A DNA stretch of 64,000 nucleotides. Source: Desulfovibrio sp. Lineage in GTDB: Bacteria; Desulfobacterota; Desulfovibrionia; Desulfovibrionales; Desulfovibrionaceae. Below the pieces are notes generated by a model, which worked only from the letters and a program-made list of their open reading frames with translations, searched no databases and was not told the origin of the DNA. The first letter of the stretch is position 1; every line of letters starts with the position of its first letter. The position numbers and the translations under genes are program-made. The DNA is taken from positions 1 to 64,000 of the forward strand of contig JAFXOX010000032.1 of NCBI GenBank assembly GCA_017528345.1, written 5' to 3'. Below, piece after piece: positions 38,460 through 47,374 of this stretch.

Positions 38460-40555
38460 AGATGCTCTCAATGGCTCGTTCCATTGTCTCTCGGACAACG
38501 AAACACAGCGATCTGGCTCTTGTGGCCCTGCTTGTGGCGGTCATTGCCCTGATGATCATGCCACTGCCAACGTTCTTGGTGGACACGCTCATTGGCGCCA
38601 ATATGTCGCTTTCCTTCGCCATCCTGATGATGACGATGTATGTCAAAACGCCCCTTGATTTTTCCTCCTTCCCCACCATGCTGCTCTTCACGACCCTTTT
38701 TCGCGTGGGTCTGAACATCACCACCACACGTCTCATCCTGCTCAATGCCGACGCCGGCGAAATCATTCAGACCTTCGGGGAATTTGCCCTTGGAGGCAAT
38801 TTTGTGGTCGGCGCGGTTGTCTTCCTGATTCTGACCATTGTGCAGTTTCTGGTCATTTCCAAGGGTGCTGAGCGCGTCGCCGAAGTGGGTGCCCGTTTTA
38901 CGCTGGATGCCATGCCCGGCAAACAGATGTCCATTGATGCGGATATGCGTGCCGGCGTCATTGATATGGCCGAAGCGCAGAAGCGCCGTGAGATCATCAG
39001 CCAGGAAAGCAAGATGTTCGGCGCCATGGACGGTGCCATGAAATTCGTCAAGGGCGACAGTATTGCCGGTATGGTGGTGGCTGTGGTCAATATTGTCGGC
39101 GGAACTGTCATTGGTGTGACCCAGCGCGGCATTCCGGCTTCAGAAGCCCTGAACATCTACGGCATTCTGACCATCGGCGATGGTCTCGTCTCCCAGATCC
39201 CCTCGCTGATCATTGCCATTTCAGCCGGTATTCTCATCACCCGCTCCGGCGACACGGATGTGGATGTGGGCGCTCAGATCGGCGGACAGTTCTTCAATCA
39301 GCCCAAGGCGCTCTTCATCGCAGGCGGATTGATCTTTCTCTTTGCCCTGATTCCGGGTTTTCCCAAGCCGCAGCTTTTCACCCTGGCCTTCGCCCTGGGA
39401 GGCTTCGGCTATGTCTTGAAGCGCATTCAGCAGACACCGGCCGAGCGCGACGCCAAACAGGATTTTGAGCAGTCTGTGCGTGCCTCGACCCAGCCCAAGG
39501 CCGGTCCCAAGCGTTCTGCCGGCGAACCTCAGGACGATTTTTCGCCCACAGTGCCCATTATCCTCGATATCTCCCAAGACCTCTCCAATGCCCTTGACTT
39601 TGACAGACTCAACGATGAACTGGCGGCCTTACGCCGTGCCCTCTATTTCGACCTCGGCGTCCCCTTTCCCGGCATCAATCTGCGTGTGGCCCGCAGACTG
39701 ACGGGCCTGGTCTACGAGCTGCAGATCAATGAAATTCCCCTCAGCTCGGGCAAACTTGAAGCCAATATGGAACTTGCCCGGGAAAATATGGAAACCCTCA
39801 GGATGCTCGGCATTGACGTGAAAAAGGGCGAAGACTTTTTGCCCGACGTGGAAAGCCTCTGGATCTCAAGCCAGGATGCGGCCAAGCTTGCCAAGAGCAA
39901 TATGAACTGCATGAACCATTCGCGGATTATTGCCTTTCATCTTTCTCTTCTGCTTTCGCGTCACGCCGGTGATTTCATCGGTATGCAGGAAACCAAGTAC
40001 CTGCTTGACCGCATGGAGGAAAGAGCCCCGGATCTCGTCCACGAGGCAACGCGCCTTCTGCCCGTGCAGCGTATTGCCGAAGTCTTTCAGCGTATGGTGC
40101 AGGAGCAGATCTCCATCCGTGACCTCAGAGGCATTCTTGAAGCCCTGATAGAATGGAGTCCCAAGGAAAAAGATATTATCATGCTCACGGAATATGTGCG
40201 CGGGGCGCTCAAGCGCCAGATATGCTATATGCACTCGCGCGGTCAAAACATGCTGCCGGCCATTCTCCTCGATCCGCCCGTGGAGGAGACCATCCGCAAA
40301 TCCGTGCGCCAGACTTCGGCAGGCGCCTTTCTGTCCCTTGATCCTGATACCTCCAAGCGTTTTCTTGACGCCGTGACCGATGCCGCCGGCGACTACCGCT
40401 CCCACAGTCAGAAGCCCGTTCTCCTGACCAGCATGGATATTCGCCGCTATGTCCGCCGTTTGATTGAAACGAAGCATTATGGCCTGATGGTCCTTTCCTA
40501 TCAGGAACTGACACCGGAAATTTCCGTGCAACCTCTAAGCCGCATTCGCCTGTAG
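38456..40555 (+). CDS. sctV: Type III export gate protein SctV
   Basis: A protein of about 699 residues, FlhA/InvA/YscV family. The N-terminal half has seven to eight membrane helices and the very conserved FHIPEP-type loop (LLLFTTLFRVGLNITTTRLI; GARFTLDAMPGKQMSIDADM; AEAQKRREIISQESKMFGAM). The C-terminal half is the cytoplasmic nonameric ring domain (SLSISSQD region; RHAGDFIGMQETKYLLDRME). GTG 38456 overlaps the sctY stop as GTGA; ATG 38462 is the alternative start, two codons later. Confidence 0.96.
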   Translation: MKMLSMARSIVSRTTKHSDLALVALLVAVIALMIMPLPTFLVDTLIGANMSLSFAILMMTMYVKTPLDFSSFPTMLLFTTLFRVGLNITTTRLILLNADAGEIIQTFGEFALGGNFVVGAVVFLILTIVQFLVISKGAERVAEVGARFTLDAMPGKQMSIDADMRAGVIDMAEAQKRREIISQESKMFGAMDGAMKFVKGDSIAGMVVAVVNIVGGTVIGVTQRGIPASEALNIYGILTIGDGLVSQIPSLIIAISAGILITRSGDTDVDVGAQIGGQFFNQPKALFIAGGLIFLFALIPGFPKPQLFTLAFALGGFGYVLKRIQQTPAERDAKQDFEQSVRASTQPKAGPKRSAGEPQDDFSPTVPIILDISQDLSNALDFDRLNDELAALRRALYFDLGVPFPGINLRVARRLTGLVYELQINEIPLSSGKLEANMELARENMETLRMLGIDVKKGEDFLPDVESLWISSQDAAKLAKSNMNCMNHSRIIAFHLSLLLSRHAGDFIGMQETKYLLDRMEERAPDLVHEATRLLPVQRIAEVFQRMVQEQISIRDLRGILEALIEWSPKEKDIIMLTEYVRGALKRQICYMHSRGQNMLPAILLDPPVEETIRKSVRQTSAGAFLSLDPDTSKRFLDAVTDAAGDYRSHSQKPVLLTSMDIRRYVRRLIETKHYGLMVLSYQELTPEISVQPLSRIRL

Positions 40556-40562
40556 GCTTGTT

Positions 40563-40820
40563 ATGGAATCGGGAACCTCCTACGCAGCGCAATCGCTTCT
40601 TCTGGTTCTGCAGCTCTCACTGCCTCCCATTCTGGTCGCATCCATCGTGGGTATCGTCTTCAGTCTCTTTCAAGCCATCACCCAATTGCAGGAACAGACC
40701 CTCTCCTTTGGCGTCAAGCTCGTGGCTGTGGGCATTGCCCTCTTTCTCATGAACGACTGGCTGTGTGGCACTATCCTGCGCTTTAGCGACGAAATTTTTG
40801 ACAAATTCCAGCTCTTCTAA
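40563..40820 (+). CDS. sctS: Type III export apparatus protein SctS
   Basis: An 85-residue two-helix membrane protein of the FliQ/SpaQ/YscS family (LLLVLQLSLPPILVASIVGI; FSLFQAITQLQEQTLSFGVK). It packs around SctR in the export gate. Seven bases after sctV. Confidence 0.95.
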   Translation: MESGTSYAAQSLLLVLQLSLPPILVASIVGIVFSLFQAITQLQEQTLSFGVKLVAVGIALFLMNDWLCGTILRFSDEIFDKFQLF

Positions 40821-40919
40821 GAAAACAGCCAACCCTGACACAAGGACAGGAAAGCGTGTGAGCTTTTTTGCGCAAACTCAGGCGCAGCCCCTTGTCCATG
40901 CTGAACCCAACAAACGACT

Positions 40920-41759
40920 ATGGATCTTGTTTCCTTTTTTGATGAGCTTGGCATCTTCAAGCACTTGTCGGCCTTTTTACTGGGCATGCCGCGTCTTTTT
41001 GCCGTTGGCCTGGTAGCCCCCTTTCTCGGTACCGGCGTCATCGAAGGTCAAGTCTGGCTGGTCATGGTGCTTGGCTTCTATTTACCCATTCATCCCTGCG
41101 TTGTCGCTCAGCTCACCCCGGCTCTCACACTCTCAGCCCACATTGATCTCTCCATAGCCGGCAATTTTGCCTGCATTTATCTCAAGGAGACCTTAATCGG
41201 CTTTGGCCTTGGTTTTTTGGCCAGTATCCCCTTTTGGGCCGTTGAGACCGCAGGCGTTTTCATCGACAATCAGCGCGGTGCTGCTCAGGCTGAAGGCACG
41301 GAAATCCTCACAGGCAAAAGTGTCAGCCCCATGGGGGCCCTGCTTTTTCAGTGCCTGATCTATCTTTTTTTCACCAGTGGTGCTTTTTTGACGTTTCTCG
41401 CACTGGTCTATGCAAGTTATGAGCTTTGGCCTGTGTCGTCGATGCTCCCTGTTCCCAACAATTTTGCCATTCCGCTCTTCTTTGCCGGTAAGGTGGCCTG
41501 GCTGATGGCGTATATGATGCTGATTTCCGCCCCCGTGGCCGTTGCCTGCCTGCTTGTGGATATTTCCCTTGGTCTGATCAACCGTTTCTCCCCGCAACTC
41601 AATGCCTATGTCCTGGCCATGCCCATCAAGAGTGGTATGGCAGCCCTCCTGCTCTGTTTCTATCTCGGCATGCTTCTGGCCCACGCACCGGGCATCTTTC
41701 ATCACATCGATGACGCTATCCACTCCTTTCAAGGGCTGTTAGGGGCCTCACATGGCTGA
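40920..41759 (+). CDS. sctT: Type III export apparatus protein SctT
   Basis: A 279-residue membrane protein of the FliR/SpaR/YscT family: GFGLGFLASIPFWAVETAG, IDNQRGAAQAEG and the C-terminal FSPQLNAYVLAMPIKSGMAA. Six membrane helices. A 99-base gap without a visible SD separates it from sctS, odd in an otherwise overlapping operon; no gene fits in the gap. Confidence 0.94.
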   Translation: MDLVSFFDELGIFKHLSAFLLGMPRLFAVGLVAPFLGTGVIEGQVWLVMVLGFYLPIHPCVVAQLTPALTLSAHIDLSIAGNFACIYLKETLIGFGLGFLASIPFWAVETAGVFIDNQRGAAQAEGTEILTGKSVSPMGALLFQCLIYLFFTSGAFLTFLALVYASYELWPVSSMLPVPNNFAIPLFFAGKVAWLMAYMMLISAPVAVACLLVDISLGLINRFSPQLNAYVLAMPIKSGMAALLLCFYLGMLLAHAPGIFHHIDDAIHSFQGLLGASHG

Positions 41760-42792
41760 CGAAAAAACAGAACAACCAACACCAAAACGACTCCGTGACG
41801 TCCGGCAGAAGGGGCAGGTGGCCAAAAGTCAGGATGTGGGCTCCTCGCTTTCGGTGCTCTCCATTGCCCTCTATTTTTTGGTCATGGGCAAGGATATGCT
41901 TGAGTCGCTGCTGACGCTGACGCAAGTTCCCATGCAGCTGCTGCGTCAGCCCTTTGAGATAGCTCTGCCACGGGCCCTTGAGGTCATCAGCACCTGTACC
42001 CTGCACCTGGTTCTGCCACTTATGGCCATGGTCATGGGAGTTGTCTTATGCGCCAATCTTGCCCAGGTGGGCTTCCTTTTTTCCCCTGAAGCGGCCACAC
42101 CAAAGCTTGAAAACCTCAATCCCGGCCAGTGGTTCAAAAAAGTCTTCTCCCTCAAAAATGCCTTTGAGCTTTTCAAAAACATCCTCAAGGTCACCGTGCT
42201 GACGGCTGCGGTCTATATCATTTTCACAGACCATCTGCCGCAGCTTTTCCGCATTCCCCAGAGCAATCTGGGCAATATGTGGCTTGTCCTGGGAGATACA
42301 GCCAACAGTCTGATTCTCACCTCAGCCTGCATTTTCTGCGTCCTTGCCGCCTTGGACTTTTTCTTCCAAAAATGGCAATTCACTAAACAGAACATGATGA
42401 GCAAGGATGAAATCAAACGCGAATACAAGGAAAGCGAGGGTGATCCGTTGATCAAAGGCAAGCGTAAACAATTGCATCAGGAACTGATTAATCAGAATTC
42501 CCTGCAGAAAGTCAGGAAAGCTAAGGTCCTTGTTGTGAACCCCACCCACTATGCCGTCGCCTTAGACTATGAAAAGGACAAAACGCCTCTGCCGGTGATC
42601 CTGGCCAAGGGCCAGGGCGAACTGGCGCTGCGCATGATTGCCATTGCCAAGCAGGAAGGCATTCCCATCATGCGCAACGTGCCTCTGGCCCAAAGCCTGT
42701 TCAAGGAAGGCACAGAAGATGCCTACATTCCCAAGGATCTCATCGGCCCTGTGGCCGAAGTGCTGCGCTGGGTACAGGGGCTGTCGCGTTGA
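41752..42792 (+). CDS. sctU: Type III autoprotease switch protein SctU
   Basis: A 346-residue FlhB/SpaS/YscU protein. Four membrane helices are followed by a cytoplasmic domain with the self-cleaving NPTH motif (N263-H266 in VVNPTHYAVAL). Cleavage switches export from needle subunits to later substrates together with SctP. It starts ADEKTEQPTPKRLRD, the family's usual opening. It overlaps sctT by 8 bases. Confidence 0.96.
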   Translation: MADEKTEQPTPKRLRDVRQKGQVAKSQDVGSSLSVLSIALYFLVMGKDMLESLLTLTQVPMQLLRQPFEIALPRALEVISTCTLHLVLPLMAMVMGVVLCANLAQVGFLFSPEAATPKLENLNPGQWFKKVFSLKNAFELFKNILKVTVLTAAVYIIFTDHLPQLFRIPQSNLGNMWLVLGDTANSLILTSACIFCVLAALDFFFQKWQFTKQNMMSKDEIKREYKESEGDPLIKGKRKQLHQELINQNSLQKVRKAKVLVVNPTHYAVALDYEKDKTPLPVILAKGQGELALRMIAIAKQEGIPIMRNVPLAQSLFKEGTEDAYIPKDLIGPVAEVLRWVQGLSR

Positions 42793-44003
42793 TTGTCACG
42801 CTTCTCTGGCCCGTATGGCAGCGCCATCCGGCTAAGCGTCTGCTTTGCCTGCTTCCCCTGCTCCTTTGCGCAGCCTGCGCCAGGCATCAGGCAGCAACGC
42901 CATCACCACCTAAGCCCGACCAAGCTGTTGCCCGCCTAACAACGCAGATACCAAAGCTTGAGCGTGAGAATCCTGACAAGCCATTTGTGCTGCCAGCACC
43001 CCATGCCGCGCCTTTTCCAAGCATTGATGATCGCTATGGCCCAGGCGAGCTTGGGCCAAGAATACTCCTGCACACCCATGAAGTCACAGAGGTGAGCCCC
43101 CAGCGGCTCGAACTTACCCCCATAGATCTTCCCGATGATCTGCCGGCAACTATGCGGGACGCTCTCCATCAGGAAGCTCCTGAAAGCCAAAACGACGAAA
43201 ACACTTCACGCCCCTTCCTCTCAGACGGGACACTGGACTTTCTTGCGGGAAAAGCCCCAAAACCACGCAAGTCACGACCAATTCGCGTCTGGGATATCCG
43301 CAGACCTCGTTCAACTCCTCCCAGTCCCATTCAGCCTGCCCAGTATAATGCCCTGACCTATCTCCAGACCCTTGGGCTCAAAAGCATCTATGATCTCTCT
43401 CCCCTGGCCCGCAAGCTCATTGTGCCCAAAAAACACTGGCCGAGACTGGCCTTTCCGTACATTCCGCAAAGAGCTTCGGATCCCACGGCTCCGACCAGAA
43501 CACAGTGGCTTGCGATGATCAACGAAGCCGCCCATTTCTTCGGTCTTGATCCGGCCTTTGTGACGGCCATGATTCAGGTTGAGTCCAATTTCGACCACAG
43601 AGCCATTTCCAAGGCAGGTGCCCAGGGCGCCATGCAGATCATGCCAAAAACACAGGAATTGCTCGGTCTTCAGGATCCCTTTGATGCGCGTGCCAATATC
43701 TATGCCGGCTGTGCTTATATCCGTGCCCTGCTCGACCGCTATAAACGCGTTGACCTGGCTCTGGCGGGCTACAATGCTGGACCGGGTGCTGTCGATAAGG
43801 CTTGCGGCATTCCCCCCTACCGTGAAACGCAAAATTATGTTCGCAAGGTCATGGAACTCTGGCAGCCAGAGGCCGTAGTCCTGCCCCCTCTCAACGAAAC
43901 AGCGCACAAGCCGCTCACACGCAACGTCTCTCAAGGCAACGCAAAACCAAAAGCCAAAAAAACCCGCTCCCGGGTCCATACCAGAAAACGTACCAAACCA
44001 TAG
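42789..44003 (+). CDS. T3SS-linked lytic transglycosylase lipoprotein (SLT family)
   Basis: A 404-residue peptidoglycan-cleaving enzyme. The lipobox is LLCAAC near residue 28. A proline-rich, poorly conserved region of 200 residues follows, then a goose-lysozyme-like SLT domain (about 245-365). This has the catalytic glutamate E265 in IQVESNF, then GAMQIMPKTQELLG and LALAGYNAGPGAV. The tail is Lys/Arg-rich. It probably opens the cell wall for the needle complex, as IagB/EtgA do, though those are about 150 residues. The start is TTG 42789, overlapping the sctU stop as TTGA. Confidence 0.85.
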   Translation: MIVTLLWPVWQRHPAKRLLCLLPLLLCAACARHQAATPSPPKPDQAVARLTTQIPKLERENPDKPFVLPAPHAAPFPSIDDRYGPGELGPRILLHTHEVTEVSPQRLELTPIDLPDDLPATMRDALHQEAPESQNDENTSRPFLSDGTLDFLAGKAPKPRKSRPIRVWDIRRPRSTPPSPIQPAQYNALTYLQTLGLKSIYDLSPLARKLIVPKKHWPRLAFPYIPQRASDPTAPTRTQWLAMINEAAHFFGLDPAFVTAMIQVESNFDHRAISKAGAQGAMQIMPKTQELLGLQDPFDARANIYAGCAYIRALLDRYKRVDLALAGYNAGPGAVDKACGIPPYRETQNYVRKVMELWQPEAVVLPPLNETAHKPLTRNVSQGNAKPKAKKTRSRVHTRKRTKP

Positions 44004-44142
44004 ACTGTGCCGCGAGACGTCGAGATGACACGCCCTCCGTGCTACATCGGCCTGGGTACAGCGTTGATCGGCAAAATATCTATCGCCGTCAGGGCTGTGG
44101 GCGCTCACAATCACGCGTTATCACGGGCTCTCCCAAAACATG

Positions 44143-44174
44143 AAGAGCCGCAGTGTGATAGCACTGCGGCTCTT
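44143..44174. terminator. Bidirectional terminator between converging operons
   Basis: Perfect 13-base stem AAGAGCCGCAGTG / CACTGCGGCTCTT with loop TGATAG, between the transglycosylase gene (plus) and the second effector gene (minus). T-runs are short on both sides. Confidence 0.7.
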
Positions 44175-44297
44175 TGGGAACGTACGCACCGTGCATGCTG
44201 ACTGCGCCACGGCAAGCAAACAATCAAAGAAGAACGCACACAGCTTGGTGACCAGAGCGATTGGCAGACAAAAAAGACAGGCTCACCAACGTCGCTT

Positions 44298-46334
44298 CTA
44301 GGCCTTGTTCGCCCCCATCTGACTCAAGGGAACGAATTCCTGACCCAGCTTCACATCTTGCACACTCTGTCCCTGCTCGTGGGCATCCAAAGTAAGCTGG
44401 AACGTATAGGTAAAAGTGACCCCGCCGTAATGGGGCATCCCATGGCCACCCGTCTGACCTTCTTCGAAGACGATCCTTTGAAACAACGAGGCCGTAACTT
44501 GAGCGGTTTTCTTGTCCTCAGAGACCTGTACGCTATACGAGGGATGGGGACCTCCCTTTTTATAGTCTGCGATAATCACATGCCCGGGCTTAGAGGAGTA
44601 AGGAATGCTCGCGCCGCCGGCTAACGCATTCACAGGTCTGCCATCAGCCAGCGTGCCCTTCATCGATGGCCCCTGAACGCTTTCCCACAAACGCTGATTG
44701 ATCAACTTGCTGACAAACTGCTGATCTTTGGCATTGGGAAGTACGTCCTTCAATTGCGTGGTAATCTGCTGCTGAGCAACTTCCTGACTTTCTCTGCTGA
44801 TTTTCACATTGTTAATCGTATAATCATTGCGTTGGATATCATCCAGCAAAGTCGAATAGATATTGTCTTTGTAGCTTGTGGAATCGGTATTGCCCGGCAC
44901 CCCCTCAAGCATTTTGAGGTCATCACCGATAACCTGCTTACAATAGTCGTTCACAGGCTTTCTGGACTCTTCGCTTCCGTCAAAGTTCTTCCAATGCTGC
45001 ATGCGTTCAACCATGTTCTTCACTGTTTCATTCGTAGCATTGGCAAAGGCAGGAGCAAAGCAACAGCCTTCGAGGAATGAACGGAAAAGAGGCCTGACTT
45101 CCGGTGCAAGTTTTTCGGCGTGCGTTGCGTAGGCATTGTCAATGCCCGCTTTCTGCGCCTGCATAAGTGCCGTGCCCCCCAAGTTATCGTTAATATTCTG
45201 CGCATTCCACGAACTATCCTTGAATTTTCCCGCATTCTCCGGCATCTTCAAGAGCTCTTGTGCCAAAAGGCTCGTCGATTGAGGCGTAAGATTGACATTC
45301 ATTTCCTGCGCCTTCTGGATCAACGCCTTTTCCACCGCATTTTGCTTCAGGATGGGTGTTAGGATGCTCTTGAAATAGGACACAAGTTTATCATTGGTAA
45401 TAAGGCCATTGCCTGTGTAGTAGCTCTCCATCCGGCTTCTTATCGTATTACCGGTTTCGTCTAACAAAGACATGCCTTCATCCAAAGTCCTGTAGCCACC
45501 GTATACTGCCCCCAATTCAGCAAGCGTATTTTCAAGATCACCGCGTAGTTTAATCATCTGTTGGCGAATGTCCATGTCGGAGACCAGTTGCTGAACATCG
45601 GCTTCGCTTTTCAGGGTGTCAATCTTATCTTGCAATCCTGGTTGAAATTTGAGCATATTTGACACCATCGACGACATTTTCAGGCCGCCTAAACCACCGG
45701 ATTTGTCGGCTTGTTCCTGAACAAGCTTGGAAAAGATGTGAGCGTTCAGCATCGGGACATACGCATCCTTGATGATTTTCTGCAAATCATTAGGACGTAC
45801 GGCATTGGGAGAATTTTTGATGGCTGTAAAGATTTTAAGTCCGGGAATACCTACGATATTATAGTCTAAAGCGCCCAACTGATCTTTGATGGTCGCTCCC
45901 TGAGGAATATACTTTTCACCGTATTGGCCGCGCAACTCATTGAACATTTCATCGACGGCAGCCTTATATTCCGGCGGTAATTCCATCTTTCCAGTAGCAG
46001 CTTTGGCCAAAGACATGTTTGAAATGTCGTCTCTCGGTTTTGCCGCCGGAACGACACTTGGATTATGTGCAACCCGGGGTTCTTTAGGCTGCGCAGGTCT
46101 GGCGTTGGCGATCATAGACTTGATACCGCGGTAGGCCAGACGAACGAGTTCAGAAATGCCAATGGTCACTATGCCAAGAGCAATCCTGCCACATGTCTTC
46201 AAAATTGAAGAGTTCGAAGATGGACGGGCTTTCTCCAGCTGTTCAGGAATATCAGCAGTGTTTTGCTTTTGTTCAAGGGAATTGTTTTGATAATGGGTCA
46301 AATTAGGAGTATAATTATTGGCAATCTGTGACAT
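44298..46334 (-). CDS. Putative type III effector or secreted protein, 678 aa, unknown family
   Basis: I do not recognise a family. No signal peptide; N terminus MSQIANNYTPN rich in Asn/Gln. A hydrophobic segment RIALGIVTIGI (50-60) resembles the one in the giant kinase (81-91). The remainder is soluble and mostly helical up to about 560. A predicted beta-rich domain occupies the last 110 residues (GHVIIADYKKGG; YSVQVSEDKKTAQVTASLFQ; GVTFTYTFQLTLDAHE). The SD is weak (AAAGGA, 12 bases from ATG). It is monocistronic, with 1 kb of empty DNA upstream. Secretion is inferred from the MSQ-I/V leader it shares with four other proteins of the island. Confidence 0.55.
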   Translation of the reverse strand: MSQIANNYTPNLTHYQNNSLEQKQNTADIPEQLEKARPSSNSSILKTCGRIALGIVTIGISELVRLAYRGIKSMIANARPAQPKEPRVAHNPSVVPAAKPRDDISNMSLAKAATGKMELPPEYKAAVDEMFNELRGQYGEKYIPQGATIKDQLGALDYNIVGIPGLKIFTAIKNSPNAVRPNDLQKIIKDAYVPMLNAHIFSKLVQEQADKSGGLGGLKMSSMVSNMLKFQPGLQDKIDTLKSEADVQQLVSDMDIRQQMIKLRGDLENTLAELGAVYGGYRTLDEGMSLLDETGNTIRSRMESYYTGNGLITNDKLVSYFKSILTPILKQNAVEKALIQKAQEMNVNLTPQSTSLLAQELLKMPENAGKFKDSSWNAQNINDNLGGTALMQAQKAGIDNAYATHAEKLAPEVRPLFRSFLEGCCFAPAFANATNETVKNMVERMQHWKNFDGSEESRKPVNDYCKQVIGDDLKMLEGVPGNTDSTSYKDNIYSTLLDDIQRNDYTINNVKISRESQEVAQQQITTQLKDVLPNAKDQQFVSKLINQRLWESVQGPSMKGTLADGRPVNALAGGASIPYSSKPGHVIIADYKKGGPHPSYSVQVSEDKKTAQVTASLFQRIVFEEGQTGGHGMPHYGGVTFTYTFQLTLDAHEQGQSVQDVKLGQEFVPLSQMGANKA

Positions 46335-47374
46335 GGTGCATTGTATCCTTTGCTAAAAGGCTAACATGTAAGGCTCTGTTTACACGAAGTGTTGACGGGA
46401 TTTCCCTATCCTCACCCCCAACCGTCACAGAACGGCTAACAGCGCCAGAAATGCTTGGACACTCAATATACCTTGTTGAATAACAGCCACAATGTTACAG
46501 GTCCACATTGCTCGGACTTGACAAACACTGTTTTTTGATTCTGCATAACAGTTAACGGTAAAACGAGGTGCGTTACTCTGCGGCAGAAATGACGGAAAAC
46601 AGTCAACGGACAAGGGCAAAGAAACTTTTCTCAGATCTTCCCGATGCCTTAAGAAAGGCATTGACGGCATGAACTGGGAAGAGGTGCAAGGGGTTGCTTG
46701 AAGTTTACCAGAAATCTTTGTGTTCCCTGTATTCGGCCTGAATATCCTAAAGGTACCTCCAGCGTCAAAAAGATGAAAATGGTCTTCCACATGTCTTCTA
46801 CGACGAAACGCACATTGCCAAGAGTGGAACAAAGGACGAGGCGCAATCGGTGTTGTAGCAGGAGAAAGTCCTTTGCTGACACGCAAGATCGCATGCAAGG
46901 GCAACTGAAAAGTTGAAGTCCGTGAAATGGCAGGCTTGTCTGCTCAGCGTGCTTTTGTCTTTGCAGGTCTCAAAGCAAGAACGACGATGTCGATGGCTGA
47001 CGAGCTCTCCCCTCGAAAATGCCCAAGATACGCCACAGATATCGGCTACGGCAAGGCTTCGCAATTCGTTCCCATCTGTGAAGGTTTTCGTCTCTAGTCT
47101 AGCAGAAACGGCGTTTATGATGCAAGGCGTTTGCAAAGATCGTCAATAATGACGATATTCAGAAAGTTCTGGGCAAAAAAGACTTCAAGGCTCAACAGGC
47201 AGCAAAGCATATCTTCTGAGAAAGACTTCGCGTGCTAGCATGAGCCTGCCATCTTGGAGTGGAGGGGAGCATCAAGCCAGGGAGTAAGAAAAGACCAATG
47301 TCTGCTATGGCAGGAGGGGCATGCCGCAATAAACTAGCATTCCAGCCATGGGAAATGCCAAACGCTTTACCGTC
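46335..47374. other. 1-kb region without a recognised gene
   Basis: Upstream of the 678-aa protein gene. The only structured signal is a perfect CGTCA-N4-TGACG palindrome (47141-47154), with a poor sigma-54-like match on the minus strand near 47019-47034. A long leader, small RNA or unannotated small gene could start there. No open frame looks genuine. Confidence 0.5.
47139..47156. promoter_or_regulatory. Palindromic candidate activator site (UAS), orphan copy
   Basis: ATCGTCAATAATGACGAT, 7+4+7 palindrome with the same CGTCA-N4-TGACG core as the T3SS copies. It is about 800 bases upstream of the 678-aa protein gene, and no nearer gene is oriented to use it. Confidence 0.45.
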
